Position numbers and translations under genes: made by a program
The notes under the pieces: model-generated
What the model saw: only the letters and a program-made list of their open reading frames with translations
What the model was told of the DNA's origin: nothing
Databases searched by the model: none
Part shown: one piece after another, positions 52,150 to 60,400 of the stretch
How the letters are laid out: each line of letters starts with the position of its first letter
Position numbering within the stretch: the stretch's first letter is position 1
Assembly (NCBI RefSeq): GCF_029109325.1
Contig: NZ_JAQKQJ010000006.1
Location: 62,001-126,000 of the forward strand
Source: Nodosilinea sp. PGN35
GTDB lineage: Bacteria; Cyanobacteriota; Cyanobacteriia; Phormidesmidales; Phormidesmidaceae
Direction: 5' to 3'
DNA length: 64,000 nucleotides

Positions 52150-52418
52150 GGGTGCATCGCTGCGCGGATGCACCGCTCAAACAAATTCTCTGAATGGCTC
52201 ATCCTTCGATGTTGGCGGCGCACAATTTGGGTCAATGGCCAAACCTGCTGCTGGGGCCATTTCGCTGGCCCCAGACCCCCATCGAGAAGGACGTTCCGCC
52301 GTCCTTCACCTCACGGAAAGGAGTTGCTGATCATCGGTTTAAACCCCTGTTTTGCCAAGTAACCTATTTTTCTCTGCAATTAATCTAGAGCAACCGTAGG
52401 GTGGGCACTGCCCACCAT
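52150..52418 (-). repeat. Structured dispersed repeat, copy B
   Basis: This is the inverted partner of copy A, directly upstream of the alcohol dehydrogenase start. Read on the minus strand it runs GTGGGCAGTGCCCACCCTAC, ATTAATTGCAGAGAAA, GTTTAAACCGATGATCAGCA, ACTCCTTTCCGTGAGGT, hairpin 1 GAAGGACG-GCGGAA-CGTCCTTC, hairpin 2 CTGGGGCCA-GCGAAA-TGGCCCCAG, AAATTGTGCGCCGC and GGTGCATCCGCGCAGCGATG. Stem changes against copy A are compensated on the opposite arm in both hairpins. Confidence 0.85.
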
Positions 52419-52490
52419 TCACCCCGGCCCGCCCACCCCTCTCATCACGAGTACCTGGAGGCGAACAGTCATAAGGCCTGCGGCCAGGCT

Positions 52491-52515
52491 CCGTAGGGTG
52501 GGCACTGCCCACCAT
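52491..52515. repeat. GTAGGGTGGGCACTGCCCACC unit
   Basis: CCGTAGGGTGGGCACTGCCC followed by ACC is repeated at 52394-52416 and, reverse-complemented and partial, at 50654-50671. It contains the palindrome GGTGGGCA-C-TGCCCACC. It is a dispersed cyanobacterial repeat unit, present here three times within 2 kb. Confidence 0.75.
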
Positions 52516-52587
52516 CCACCTTCGCCACTCACCAATATCTCGCCGCCAATACCTCACCAGGGCGAACAACCGTTCGCCCCTACCGGA

Positions 52588-53913
52588 CTAAATATTCACG
52601 TACTGGTTCATCTCCCAGGCCGTCACCTGGGCGTTGAAGGCGTTCCACTCCTTCGTCTTCATTTCCAGGAAGGTCTTGGCCCCCAGATCGCCCAGGGTGT
52701 CCATCAGCAGATTGTCCGCCTTCAACGCCTCCATCGCCTCATAGAGGTTGTGGGGCAGGGTTTGCAGGTTGGGGAACTCGTCGCCGCGGGCAAACAGGTT
52801 TTCGTCGATGCGCTGGCCGGGGTCGGTCTGCTGCTGGATGCCCTCCAGCCCGGCGGCGAGGATGCCGGCGGTGGCCAGGTAGAGGTTGACGGCCCCGTCG
52901 AGCATGCGGCACTCAAAGCGGCCCACGTCGGGAATGCGGATCAGGTGGGAGCGGTTGTTGCCGCCGTAGGAGATGTAGCGAGGGCTCCAGGTGCTGCCGC
53001 TGGCGGTGGTGCTGGCCCCTAGGCGGCGGTAGGAGTTGCAGGTGGGGGCACAGAGGGCGGCCAGGCCCTTACCGTGGGCCAGCACGCCGCCCAAGAAGTG
53101 GTAGCCCAGGGGCGACAGACCGCCCGCATCGGCCCCTTCGGCAAACAGGTTGGTGTCGCCCTGCCACAGGCTGTTGTGCAGGTGGCCGCCGTTGCCGGTG
53201 ATGTGGCTGAAGGGCTTGGGCATGAAGGTGGCGACAAAGCCGCGCTGCTCGGCCAGGGTTTTGACCATGTACTTGAAGAAGACGTGGCGATCGCATGTTG
53301 TCTTAGCATCGCTGTAGGCCCAGTTCAGCTCAAACTGGCCGTTGGCGTCTTCGTGGTCGCACTGGTACGGCCCCCAGCCCAGGTCTTCCATGTAGGTGAC
53401 CAGCGTCGAGATCAGGTCAAACTGGCGCATCAGGTTGAGCTGGTCGTAGCAGGGGCGATCGGCGGTGTCCTTGGGGTCGGCAATTTCATAGCCCTGCTCT
53501 GTCTGGCGCAGCAAGAAAAACTCAGCCTCAACCCCGGTTTTGTGGGTGTAGCCCAGAGCTGCGGCCCGGTCGATCACCCGGTTGAGCACCATCCGGGGCG
53601 CAGCGGGGAAGGGCTCGCCCTCGTAGTACACATCGCTGGCCACCCAGCCTACCGTCGGCTCCCAGGGCAGCTGAATCAGCGAGTTGGGGTCCGGCACCAC
53701 GGCGATCTCCGCCGCCTCTGGCCCCAGCCCCAGATTGGAGGCAAAGGAGCAGAAAAATGCGCCGTCTTTTTCGACCCCAGCAATCTGAGAGGCGGGTACC
53801 AGTTTGGCCCGAGTGCCCCCGAGTAAATCGGTGTAAGAGACGAGAAAAAGCTTGATGCCGAGGGCCTTGGCTCTTTCCGTCAGGCTTTGGGCCTGGGTCA
53901 ACATGCCGACCAT
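52588..53913 (-). CDS. glnT: GlnT-type glutamine-synthetase-like (gamma-glutamylamide) ligase
   Basis: This 441-aa protein belongs to the glutamine synthetase superfamily, GlnT/'type III' subgroup. ATP, metal and glutamate motifs are seen: TGVEAEFFLL, DHEDANGQFELNW, ITGNGGHLHNSLW, PTCNSYRRL, NNRSHLIRIPD and GRFECRMLDGAVNLYLA. But the two ammonium-site acids of true GS are absent. The FDGSS Asp (Asp50 in Salmonella) aligns with FFCSFAS, and the flap Glu327 in GYEAP is replaced by TTASGSTWSP. GlnT relatives attach glutamate to amines (putrescine, methylamine, isopropylamine, ethanolamine) rather than ammonia. ATG 53913 has GGAG 9 bases upstream. An NtcA-type promoter lies just before. Heads the ADH-ALDH cluster. 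Confidence 0.87.
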   Translation of the reverse strand: MVGMLTQAQSLTERAKALGIKLFLVSYTDLLGGTRAKLVPASQIAGVEKDGAFFCSFASNLGLGPEAAEIAVVPDPNSLIQLPWEPTVGWVASDVYYEGEPFPAAPRMVLNRVIDRAAALGYTHKTGVEAEFFLLRQTEQGYEIADPKDTADRPCYDQLNLMRQFDLISTLVTYMEDLGWGPYQCDHEDANGQFELNWAYSDAKTTCDRHVFFKYMVKTLAEQRGFVATFMPKPFSHITGNGGHLHNSLWQGDTNLFAEGADAGGLSPLGYHFLGGVLAHGKGLAALCAPTCNSYRRLGASTTASGSTWSPRYISYGGNNRSHLIRIPDVGRFECRMLDGAVNLYLATAGILAAGLEGIQQQTDPGQRIDENLFARGDEFPNLQTLPHNLYEAMEALKADNLLMDTLGDLGAKTFLEMKTKEWNAFNAQVTAWEMNQYVNI

Positions 53914-54321
53914 AATTTATGACTCCGGGATTTTTAGCCTAGTAAAACAGGCAGGCCCAGTTGCTTTTGTAGCTGTGGATACTGGGTGGTTCGAAGGCAA
54001 TTCGCGCAGCGTAAAGTCTGCGGCATCCCAGAAACGGAGATGGATTCGAAACAAACATCTGTTTCGGAATCGCCGACCGCTCTGAAACTACTTTCTTTAT
54101 GCTGACAGCTTGGGTTAGTGAAAACCCGTCGAATATCGCTTAAAACATCGCTCAAGAGAATCAATCTCTGCAAAAGAATTCAGCCCCTTTATAGAGGTCA
54201 AACTCAGTCCTGCTACCGAGCCAGGTCGGCTGAGAAATTCGTAGCTTATAAGCAATGTTTTGTGCGTGCGACGTGTCGTTTGCCTGCACGAGGCACTGTT
54301 CTCAACCTGGAATTTAAATCC
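53914..54321. other. Divergent intergenic region with hairpin
   Basis: Besides the NtcA-type promoter, it contains GATTCGAAACA (54043-54053) and TGTTTCGGAATC (54060-54071), an inverted repeat with one bulge around AACATC. This could be an operator for either gene. The reading frame of the 304-aa gene is open upstream of 54322 but lacks protein character. Confidence 0.5.
53941..53982 (-). promoter_or_regulatory. NtcA-activated-type promoter of the glnT-like gene
   Basis: On the minus strand, GTATCCACAGCTAC (53982-53969, GTA-N8-TAC) is followed after exactly 22 bp by TTTACT (53946-53941), the standard class II NtcA arrangement. The predicted start is near 53934, giving a leader of about 20 nt with GGAG (53926-53923). 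The position, spacing and nitrogen-related gene make this a better match than a random core. Confidence 0.65.
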
Positions 54322-55236
54322 ATGCGAAGCGATAAGGAAATCCATAAAAACGCTAAAAATAATCCCGACGCCAACCCCGATCCGATTACGGGGCAGCCCG
54401 GTGCGCACCCGGTGGGCACTGGGGTAGGGGCCGCTGGGGCCGGGGTCGTCGGCACCGCCATTGGTGGCGTTGTCGGTGGCCCGGTAGGTGCCGTTGTCGG
54501 TGCCGCCGTGGGCGCGGTAGCGGGCGGTTTAGTTGGTAAAAATACCGCCGAAAAAATTGACCCTACCATTGAAGATAGCTACTGGCGCACGAACTACAAA
54601 AGTCGTCCCTACGCTACAACTGACCATACCTACGACGACTACAGCCCCGCCTACCGCACGGGCTACGAAGGCTATGGCAATTATTCGCAACAGGGGTTGA
54701 CCTACGACCAGGCCGAACCCCGGCTCAAGGAAGACTACGAACGTCAGTACAGCGGCCATCGGCTGGGCTGGGACAGCGCCCGTCACGCCAGTCGCGACGC
54801 TTGGGATCGAGTCGATCGCAACAACACCCGCTACCGCGCAGAGGATGACTACTGGCGCAGCAATTTTTCCTCTCGCCCCTACCGCGAGGCCGACTACACC
54901 TACGACGACTACAGCCCCGCCTACCGCACCGGCTACGAAGGCTACAGCACCTATGCCGACCAGGGTCTCACCTTTAGTCAGGCCGAGCCTCACCTGCGGA
55001 GAGACTATGAGCGCCGCAACGCCAATGGCCGACTGGGCTGGGAGAAAGCCAAGCACGCCATTCAAGATGCCTGGCATCGGCTAGAGTCGGCGGTTACCCA
55101 TGACTCTGCTGACTATCGAGACAGCCGCGATCGCCGCGTTGACCCCAGCTATGACATCAACGCCAATCGCAGCAGCTACGATCGCAGCATTGACGGTACC
55201 CCCAGACCCGACTCTGGCACCGCAAACCTGCTGTAG
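54322..55236 (+). CDS. Glycine-zipper protein with two tandem repeats
   Basis: This 304-aa protein has three parts. Residues 1-30 are polar (MRSDKEIHKNAKNNPDANPD). Residues about 33-75 form a Gly/Ala/Val zipper (GVGAAGAGVVGTAIGGVVGG and following), a membrane-inserting motif. Two ~90-residue repeats follow at about 85-170 and 174-260: each has YWR-NY/F-SRPY, YTYDDYSPAYRTGYEGY, then QGLT-QAEP-L---YER and a LGW--A-HA--DAW helix. An Asp/Arg/Ser-rich tail ends it. Similar proteins in cyanobacteria are uncharacterised, though glycine zipper plus repeated acid-Tyr units suggests stress or osmotic protection (inference). The start at 54322 is used because the upstream frame is not protein-like. Confidence 0.78.
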   Translation: MRSDKEIHKNAKNNPDANPDPITGQPGAHPVGTGVGAAGAGVVGTAIGGVVGGPVGAVVGAAVGAVAGGLVGKNTAEKIDPTIEDSYWRTNYKSRPYATTDHTYDDYSPAYRTGYEGYGNYSQQGLTYDQAEPRLKEDYERQYSGHRLGWDSARHASRDAWDRVDRNNTRYRAEDDYWRSNFSSRPYREADYTYDDYSPAYRTGYEGYSTYADQGLTFSQAEPHLRRDYERRNANGRLGWEKAKHAIQDAWHRLESAVTHDSADYRDSRDRRVDPSYDINANRSSYDRSIDGTPRPDSGTANLL

Positions 55237-55270
55237 ATTGCCCCCAGACAACCCACAGTAAACGCGTGTC

Positions 55271-55303
55271 AACCCCCGGATTAGAGCTGCTAATCTGGGG
55301 GTT
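55271..55303 (+). terminator. Strong hairpin after the glycine-zipper gene
   Basis: AACCCCCGGATTAG (55271-55284) pairs with CTAATCTGGGGGTT (55290-55303), one wobble, with a 5-nt loop. There is no T-run. It follows the stop codon by 35 bp. Confidence 0.65.
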
Positions 55304-55491
55304 GCGCCTGGGCGGTTGAGACTTCTGCCCGCCCTGGGACATGGGTCGGCAAATTGTTTGCCAACCTAGAAAAATTCTGGGATAACTTGTTATATCAAGT
55401 TATCCATGCTCTTAGGAGGCCGCTGTCGAGCATGGCGGCGGCCAAGCAAGACTGCACTCTGAGCACACATCTACAAGCTGGGTCTTAACCT

Positions 55492-56229
55492 ATGGATATT
55501 TTGGTGGTTCAGCATGTCGAAGCAGACCCCGTCGGCATTTTGGGGCGGTATCTCGAGGTAAGAGGAGCCTGGCTACACACGTGGCTAGTGCCCCAGCGCC
55601 CCACCCCGCCCCACGGCCACTACAACGGTCTGATCGTGCTCGGCGGCCCCATGAATGCCTACGAAGACAACGATTTCCCCCATCTGCCTCGGGTGAGCGA
55701 TCTGATCCGCACCTTCCACCGTCAGGGCAAGCCAGTTCTGGGCATCTGTCTGGGAGCCCAGCTCATTGCCCGCGCCTTTGGCAGCCCAGTCTACCGCAAC
55801 GAGATCCCTGAACTGGGCTTTACTCCGCTGTTTCCAGTGGCCGGAGCAGACGAGCCCTGGCTGCTGGACTACCCGGCTGGAATGCCCATGATGCAGTGGC
55901 ACTTTGACACCTTTGATCTGCCCCCCGGAGCCAAGCTGCTGCTGACCAACGAAGTCTGTCAAAACCAGGCCTTTCGCCTCAGCAGCAACATCTACGGCTT
56001 GCAGTTTCATCCGGAGGTTACCCCCGAGATCGTGATGAGCTGGATGGCCTTTAAAACGGAGTGGATTGAGGCTCACTATCCCCAGCTGTTTGAGCAACTG
56101 CGGGAGCAGCTGGTATCCCACTGGGTGCGATCGGCCCAGTTCACTGAAAAGCTGGCCAACGCCTGGTATGACCAGGTGGTAGCCTCAGCCAAGACGGCAC
56201 CGGTATCCCAGCAGGGCGCACCTCAGTAG
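55492..56229 (+). CDS. Class I glutamine amidotransferase-like hydrolase
   Basis: This 245-aa protein has the class I glutamine amidotransferase fold: oxyanion-strand NGLIVLGGPMNAYEDNDFPH near residue 45, nucleophile Cys in VLGICLGAQLIARAFG near 85 and the catalytic His-Glu pair in YGLQFHPEVTPEIVMSWM near 170. It is a stand-alone domain resembling GMP-synthase-like proteins, with no synthase partner. In amine-degradation pathways such proteins (PuuD-, IpuF-like) hydrolyse gamma-glutamyl amides. Here it is 1.6 kb from the divergent GlnT-like ligase gene, so a hydrolytic last step of that pathway is possible (inference). The start ATG at 55492 gives MDILVVQHVEADPVG. Confidence 0.85.
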   Translation: MDILVVQHVEADPVGILGRYLEVRGAWLHTWLVPQRPTPPHGHYNGLIVLGGPMNAYEDNDFPHLPRVSDLIRTFHRQGKPVLGICLGAQLIARAFGSPVYRNEIPELGFTPLFPVAGADEPWLLDYPAGMPMMQWHFDTFDLPPGAKLLLTNEVCQNQAFRLSSNIYGLQFHPEVTPEIVMSWMAFKTEWIEAHYPQLFEQLREQLVSHWVRSAQFTEKLANAWYDQVVASAKTAPVSQQGAPQ

Positions 56230-56620
56230 ACAATAACCCAGTAACGCCCACAGAACTGATAGGTCACCTGCTCCCTCGGTGAGCGCTTAGAGCCCCTCAG
56301 TTCATCGAGCGCCTCTCTTTTGCTCAAATTCCCACGCCGCCGGACTAACCCCGGCTGTCTAGACCGCGCAGAGACGCAACAATTGCTACATACCCCCGCA
56401 GCCGCCAGGGGCACGATTGGGGCGAGGCTAGGGGGCTCAACCGCAGTAGCGACTCCCAAAAGTTTGAGATTTTTTGGTGTCCACAATCCGGGTTATTACC
56501 GTTGCCAATGGCCTAAAAGCCTCAAGAATTGCTACGCAGGGCAATGTATGCAATGGCAGATCATGGTAAATAATACACATGCTTCATCATCTACCACAGC
56601 CCATGGCCTACGTTTTCAAT
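56230..56620. other. Intergenic region before the FecR gene
   Basis: This 391-bp stretch is A+T-richer in its last 100 bp, where GGTAAATAATACACATG could hold a -10 element. No coding frame, RNA or repeat is recognised. Confidence 0.35.
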
Positions 56621-57463
56621 ATGCGTCACCGCTGGCGGCGAAAGCTAGCTCAGGGCAGCGTCAGTATTATTGCGGTCATGTCAGTGTCTTTTGCCACACA
56701 GGCGCTACCCGTACGAGTCGACCGGGGGCTGGCGGTGCGCCAGATCCAGGGGGAAGTGACGATACTTCGCCCCCGCAGTACCGCCCCGGCCCGCTCGGGC
56801 GATCGCCTCAGTGAGGTTGGCGACGGTCTGCGAACGGGGTCGCGATCGGCGGCGGTTTTAGATGTAGACACCGACGTAGGCTTTTTGCAGGTTTCAGAAC
56901 GCACCGAGCTGCGCATTCGCACCCTCGAGAACGCCGCCGATGGCGGACGCATCACCCACCTCAACGTGTCGCGGGGGCAGGTGCGCACCCAGCTGCGCCG
57001 CTTTACCCACGAAGGCTCAGAGTTTGAAATTGAAACCCCCGCTGGCATTAGCGGGGTGCGAGGCACTGAGTTTGGCGTCAGCGTGCAGGAGGACGGCAAA
57101 ACCGGTATTGCCACCCTGAGCGGCGCGGTGGAGACCAGCGCCGTCGGGACATCGGTACCGGTGCCGGAGGGCTATCAAAATTTAATCTGGCCCGGTGAGC
57201 CCCCCACTGCGCCAGTACCCCTGCGGGATGACCCTGGGCTGGAGTACGATCGCACCGTATCCTTTGAGAACAACACTCGGGTTGTGACCCTCAGGGGTCG
57301 CGTTGACCCGGTCAATACCGTATTTGTCGATGGAGCCCCCCAGCTTGTCGATCGCCAGGGTGAATTTCGCCTGACGCGGTTGGCAACGGCCCGGTTGCGA
57401 GTCGAGGTTGTAGTGATCACTCCCCTTGGCCGCCAGGAAGTCCATGAGATCTACCTTCTCTAA
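56621..57463 (+). CDS. FecR-domain exported protein
   Basis: This 280-aa protein starts MRHRWRRKLAQGSVSIIAVM and has a signal peptide (about residues 10-30, cleavage near ATQALP). A FecR domain follows (about 45-165): GEVTILRPRSTAPARSGDRL, VGDGLRTGSRSAAVLDVDTD, RGQVRTQLRRFTHEGSEFEI and ETPAGISGVRGTEFGVSVQ, the conserved core. The C-terminal ~80 residues form a beta-sandwich-like segment with NNTRVVTLRGRVDPVNTVFV. In cyanobacteria FecR proteins commonly accompany CHASE2 sensors rather than iron transport. The gene overlaps the following CHASE2 gene by 20 bp, so it is translationally coupled with it and probably acts as its periplasmic partner. Confidence 0.85.
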   Translation: MRHRWRRKLAQGSVSIIAVMSVSFATQALPVRVDRGLAVRQIQGEVTILRPRSTAPARSGDRLSEVGDGLRTGSRSAAVLDVDTDVGFLQVSERTELRIRTLENAADGGRITHLNVSRGQVRTQLRRFTHEGSEFEIETPAGISGVRGTEFGVSVQEDGKTGIATLSGAVETSAVGTSVPVPEGYQNLIWPGEPPTAPVPLRDDPGLEYDRTVSFENNTRVVTLRGRVDPVNTVFVDGAPQLVDRQGEFRLTRLATARLRVEVVVITPLGRQEVHEIYLL

Positions 57464-60400
57464 CCGGGTTGGGCAAGGGTTAGAATCGCTGCTGACCTTA
57501 GGCGCTGCCAGCCTGCTAGTCGTGAGTTTGAGCAAACTGGGCCTGCTCATGCCCCTGGTACAGGCTGAGTATGGCCTGCGCTTTCGGCTGCGGGGGCAGC
57601 GCCCCTGGGCCGACCAGGTGGTGCTGATTGCCATTGACGAACCCAGTCTGGCGGAGCTGGGGGCCTTTCCCTGGCCGCGCCGCCGCTACGCCGAGTTGAT
57701 GCAGCATCTACAGGCTGCACCGCCTCAGGTGATAGTGTTTGACCTGCTGTTTAGCGAGCCCAGCCCCGACGACGACGAGTTTGCCGAGGCGATCGCCGCC
57801 CATCCCGCCGTCCTGCTGGCCTCCGCCTGGGATCGCAGCGGGCAACCCCTGGGGCCGACCCCCACCCTGGCCGCCGCGTCCCTGGCCAGTGGCCATATTT
57901 TGCAGCGCCACCAGGGCGGCTACATTCACAGCGTTGAGCCCAGGGTGGGCCGCCAGCCCGCTCTAGCCATTGCCGCCGCCGAAGCGCTGAGCCTGACCCA
58001 GCAGGCCGTTCCTTTGCCCCCCCTCGATCGGCCTCTGTGGGTCAACTGGCCCGGGCCGACCAACGCCCTGCCCACCTACTCTTTTGCAGACGTGCTGACA
58101 GGACGGGTGCCGCCTGGGGTGTTTGAGGGCAAAGTAGTGCTGATTGGGGCCACCGCCCTGGGGCTAGACGATTGGGTCACCCCCTTCGACCGTGACCCGC
58201 CCGCCAGCGGTGTGTATCTGCACGGCGCGCTGATCGACAACCTGCTGCACCAGCGCTGGCTCAAGCCGGTGACCGGCGGCTGGGCCGGGGCGATCGCCCT
58301 GGGCCTGGGGCTCAGCCTGGGACTACAGCGGCGATCGCCCCGGCAGCAGGGAGGGCTAGTGGTCGGCCTGATAGCGGCCTGGGGGGCCGTGGCCCTGGGG
58401 CTTTTAGGGGTCAACCTGTGGCTGCCGGTGGTGGGCCCAGGGCTGCTGCTGGGCACCGTGGGCGGCTTGGGTATGGGCCAGCACTGGCTTCGGCAAACCC
58501 GCTGGCTGCAGCAGGTGACAGCCGGGTTGCAGCGCCGCCACCGGCCTGAGGTACTGCTGCCCTGGCCGACCTCCTCTCCCGTCCGAGGGGCGGCCCCAGC
58601 GACCAGCGAGTTGCCGGAGGTGGACGATCGCGCCTCCAGTCTGAGTCAGCTGCTCGACCTCACCCAGCAGCTGGGTCGCTCCCAGGCGATTCAGGCGGCG
58701 ATCGCCCGCAGTCTGCCCCTGGGCCTGGTGGCGGCAGCAGCAGACGGCACCGTGTGGTTTGCCAACCCCTTAGCCACCGAATGGCTGGGCCTGACCGCGG
58801 GCGACAACCTGGCGACGGCCCTGCCCGCCGACTGGTTTGAGGCCGAGACCTGGGGGCAGCTGTGGGAGCTGGTCTGTCGGGGAGAGATCGTGCCTCGCCA
58901 GCGACGGCAGCGGCAGGCCAGCGCTCAGCCGCCAATTCCCGGCGACTCTCTGAACCGGCAGCGCTGGTACGAGCTGCGGCTAGAGTCCCTGGCCACCAGT
59001 GCCAGCACCCCTGCCGAATGGCCCCGAGGGGCCATTGTGCTGATTGAAGACATCACCTATCGCCAGCACATCGAAACCGAGCTGCGGCGGCTCAACGATA
59101 GCCTAGAGGCCCAGGTGCAGGAGCGCACCCGCCAGCTCTTGCAGCTCAACCGCTCGCTGCAAGAGCAAATTGCCGAGCGGCAGCAGGCCCAGCATCAGCT
59201 GGCCTACGAGGCCCTGCACGACCCGCTCACCGGGCTGCCCAACCGCCGCCAGTTTTTGAGCCACCTGGGGGAGCAGTTTGGTCGGCCCGAGCCGGAGCTG
59301 TACGCGGTGCTGTTCTTAGACTGCGATCGCTTTAAGCTGATCAACGACTCCTTTGGCCACTGGGTCGGCGATGAGCTGCTCAAGCGGGTGGCCACCATCG
59401 TGCAGGAGTGCGTGCGCCCCACCGACGTGGTGGCTCGCTTTGGCGGCGACGAATTTACCATTCTGCTGACTACCCTCGACCAGGTGGGAGATGCGATCGC
59501 CGTTGCCCAGCGCATTCGCCAGCGGTTCAGTGAGGCGCTGCACATTCAGGCGCACCAGCTGTTCACCAACACCAGCATTGGCATTGTCATGGGCGACGCC
59601 CGCTACCAGCATCCCGACGAGCTGCTGCGCGACGCCGACACCGCCATGTACCAGGCCAAGGTCAACAACCAGGGCTACGCCCTATTTGAGCCGGGCATGC
59701 ACCTCAATGTACGCCGCTCGCTTCAGATCGAAACCGCCCTGAGGCTGGCCCTGGAGCGGCAGGAATTTCAGCTCCACTACCAGCCCATTATCAACCTTGA
59801 AACCCAGCAGCTGATGGGGTGCGAAGCGCTGCTGCGCTGGCTGCACCCCGACCGGGGGCTGCTGTTTCCCGACGACTTTATTGCCATTGCCGAAAGTACG
59901 GGTCTGATGGCGGCGATTGGGGGCTGGGTGCTGAGGGAAGCCTGCACCCAGATGCAGCGCTGGCGACGACGCAGCCTGATTGCCGCCGACGCCGTAGTCA
60001 GCGTCAATCTGTCAGCCCTTCAGTTTGGGCAGCCCGACTTTCTGGTGCAGATAGACCACATTCTGGCCGACAGCGGCCTGCCCGCGGCCAACCTCAAGCT
60101 CGAAATTACCGAAACTGTGGTGATTCAAAACCCCGAGCAGGTGGTACCGATGATTCAAAACCTGCGCGATCGCGGCATTCGTCTCAGCATTGACGACTTT
60201 GGTACGGGCTACTCTTCCCTCGGCTACCTGCAACAGCTGCCGGTAGACATTCTCAAAATCGATCGCAGCTTCATCGCCAACATTCACCGCAGCCCCCAGC
60301 AGTACGGCATCGTCGAAACCATCATTCGCCTCGCCGCCCACCTCAATATTCAGGTGATCGCCGAGGGCATCGAACAGTTTCCCCAACTCGAGTCTCTCAC

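Noticed and set aside
53914..54321. Glutamine riboswitch (glnA motif) upstream of the GlnT-like gene
   Set aside because: The leader predicted from the NtcA-type promoter is only ~20 nt and no conserved glnA-motif words were found.
56320..56814. 164-codon frame overlapping the FecR gene start
   Set aside because: The translation has no domain features, and the FecR frame has both a signal peptide and a FecR core.
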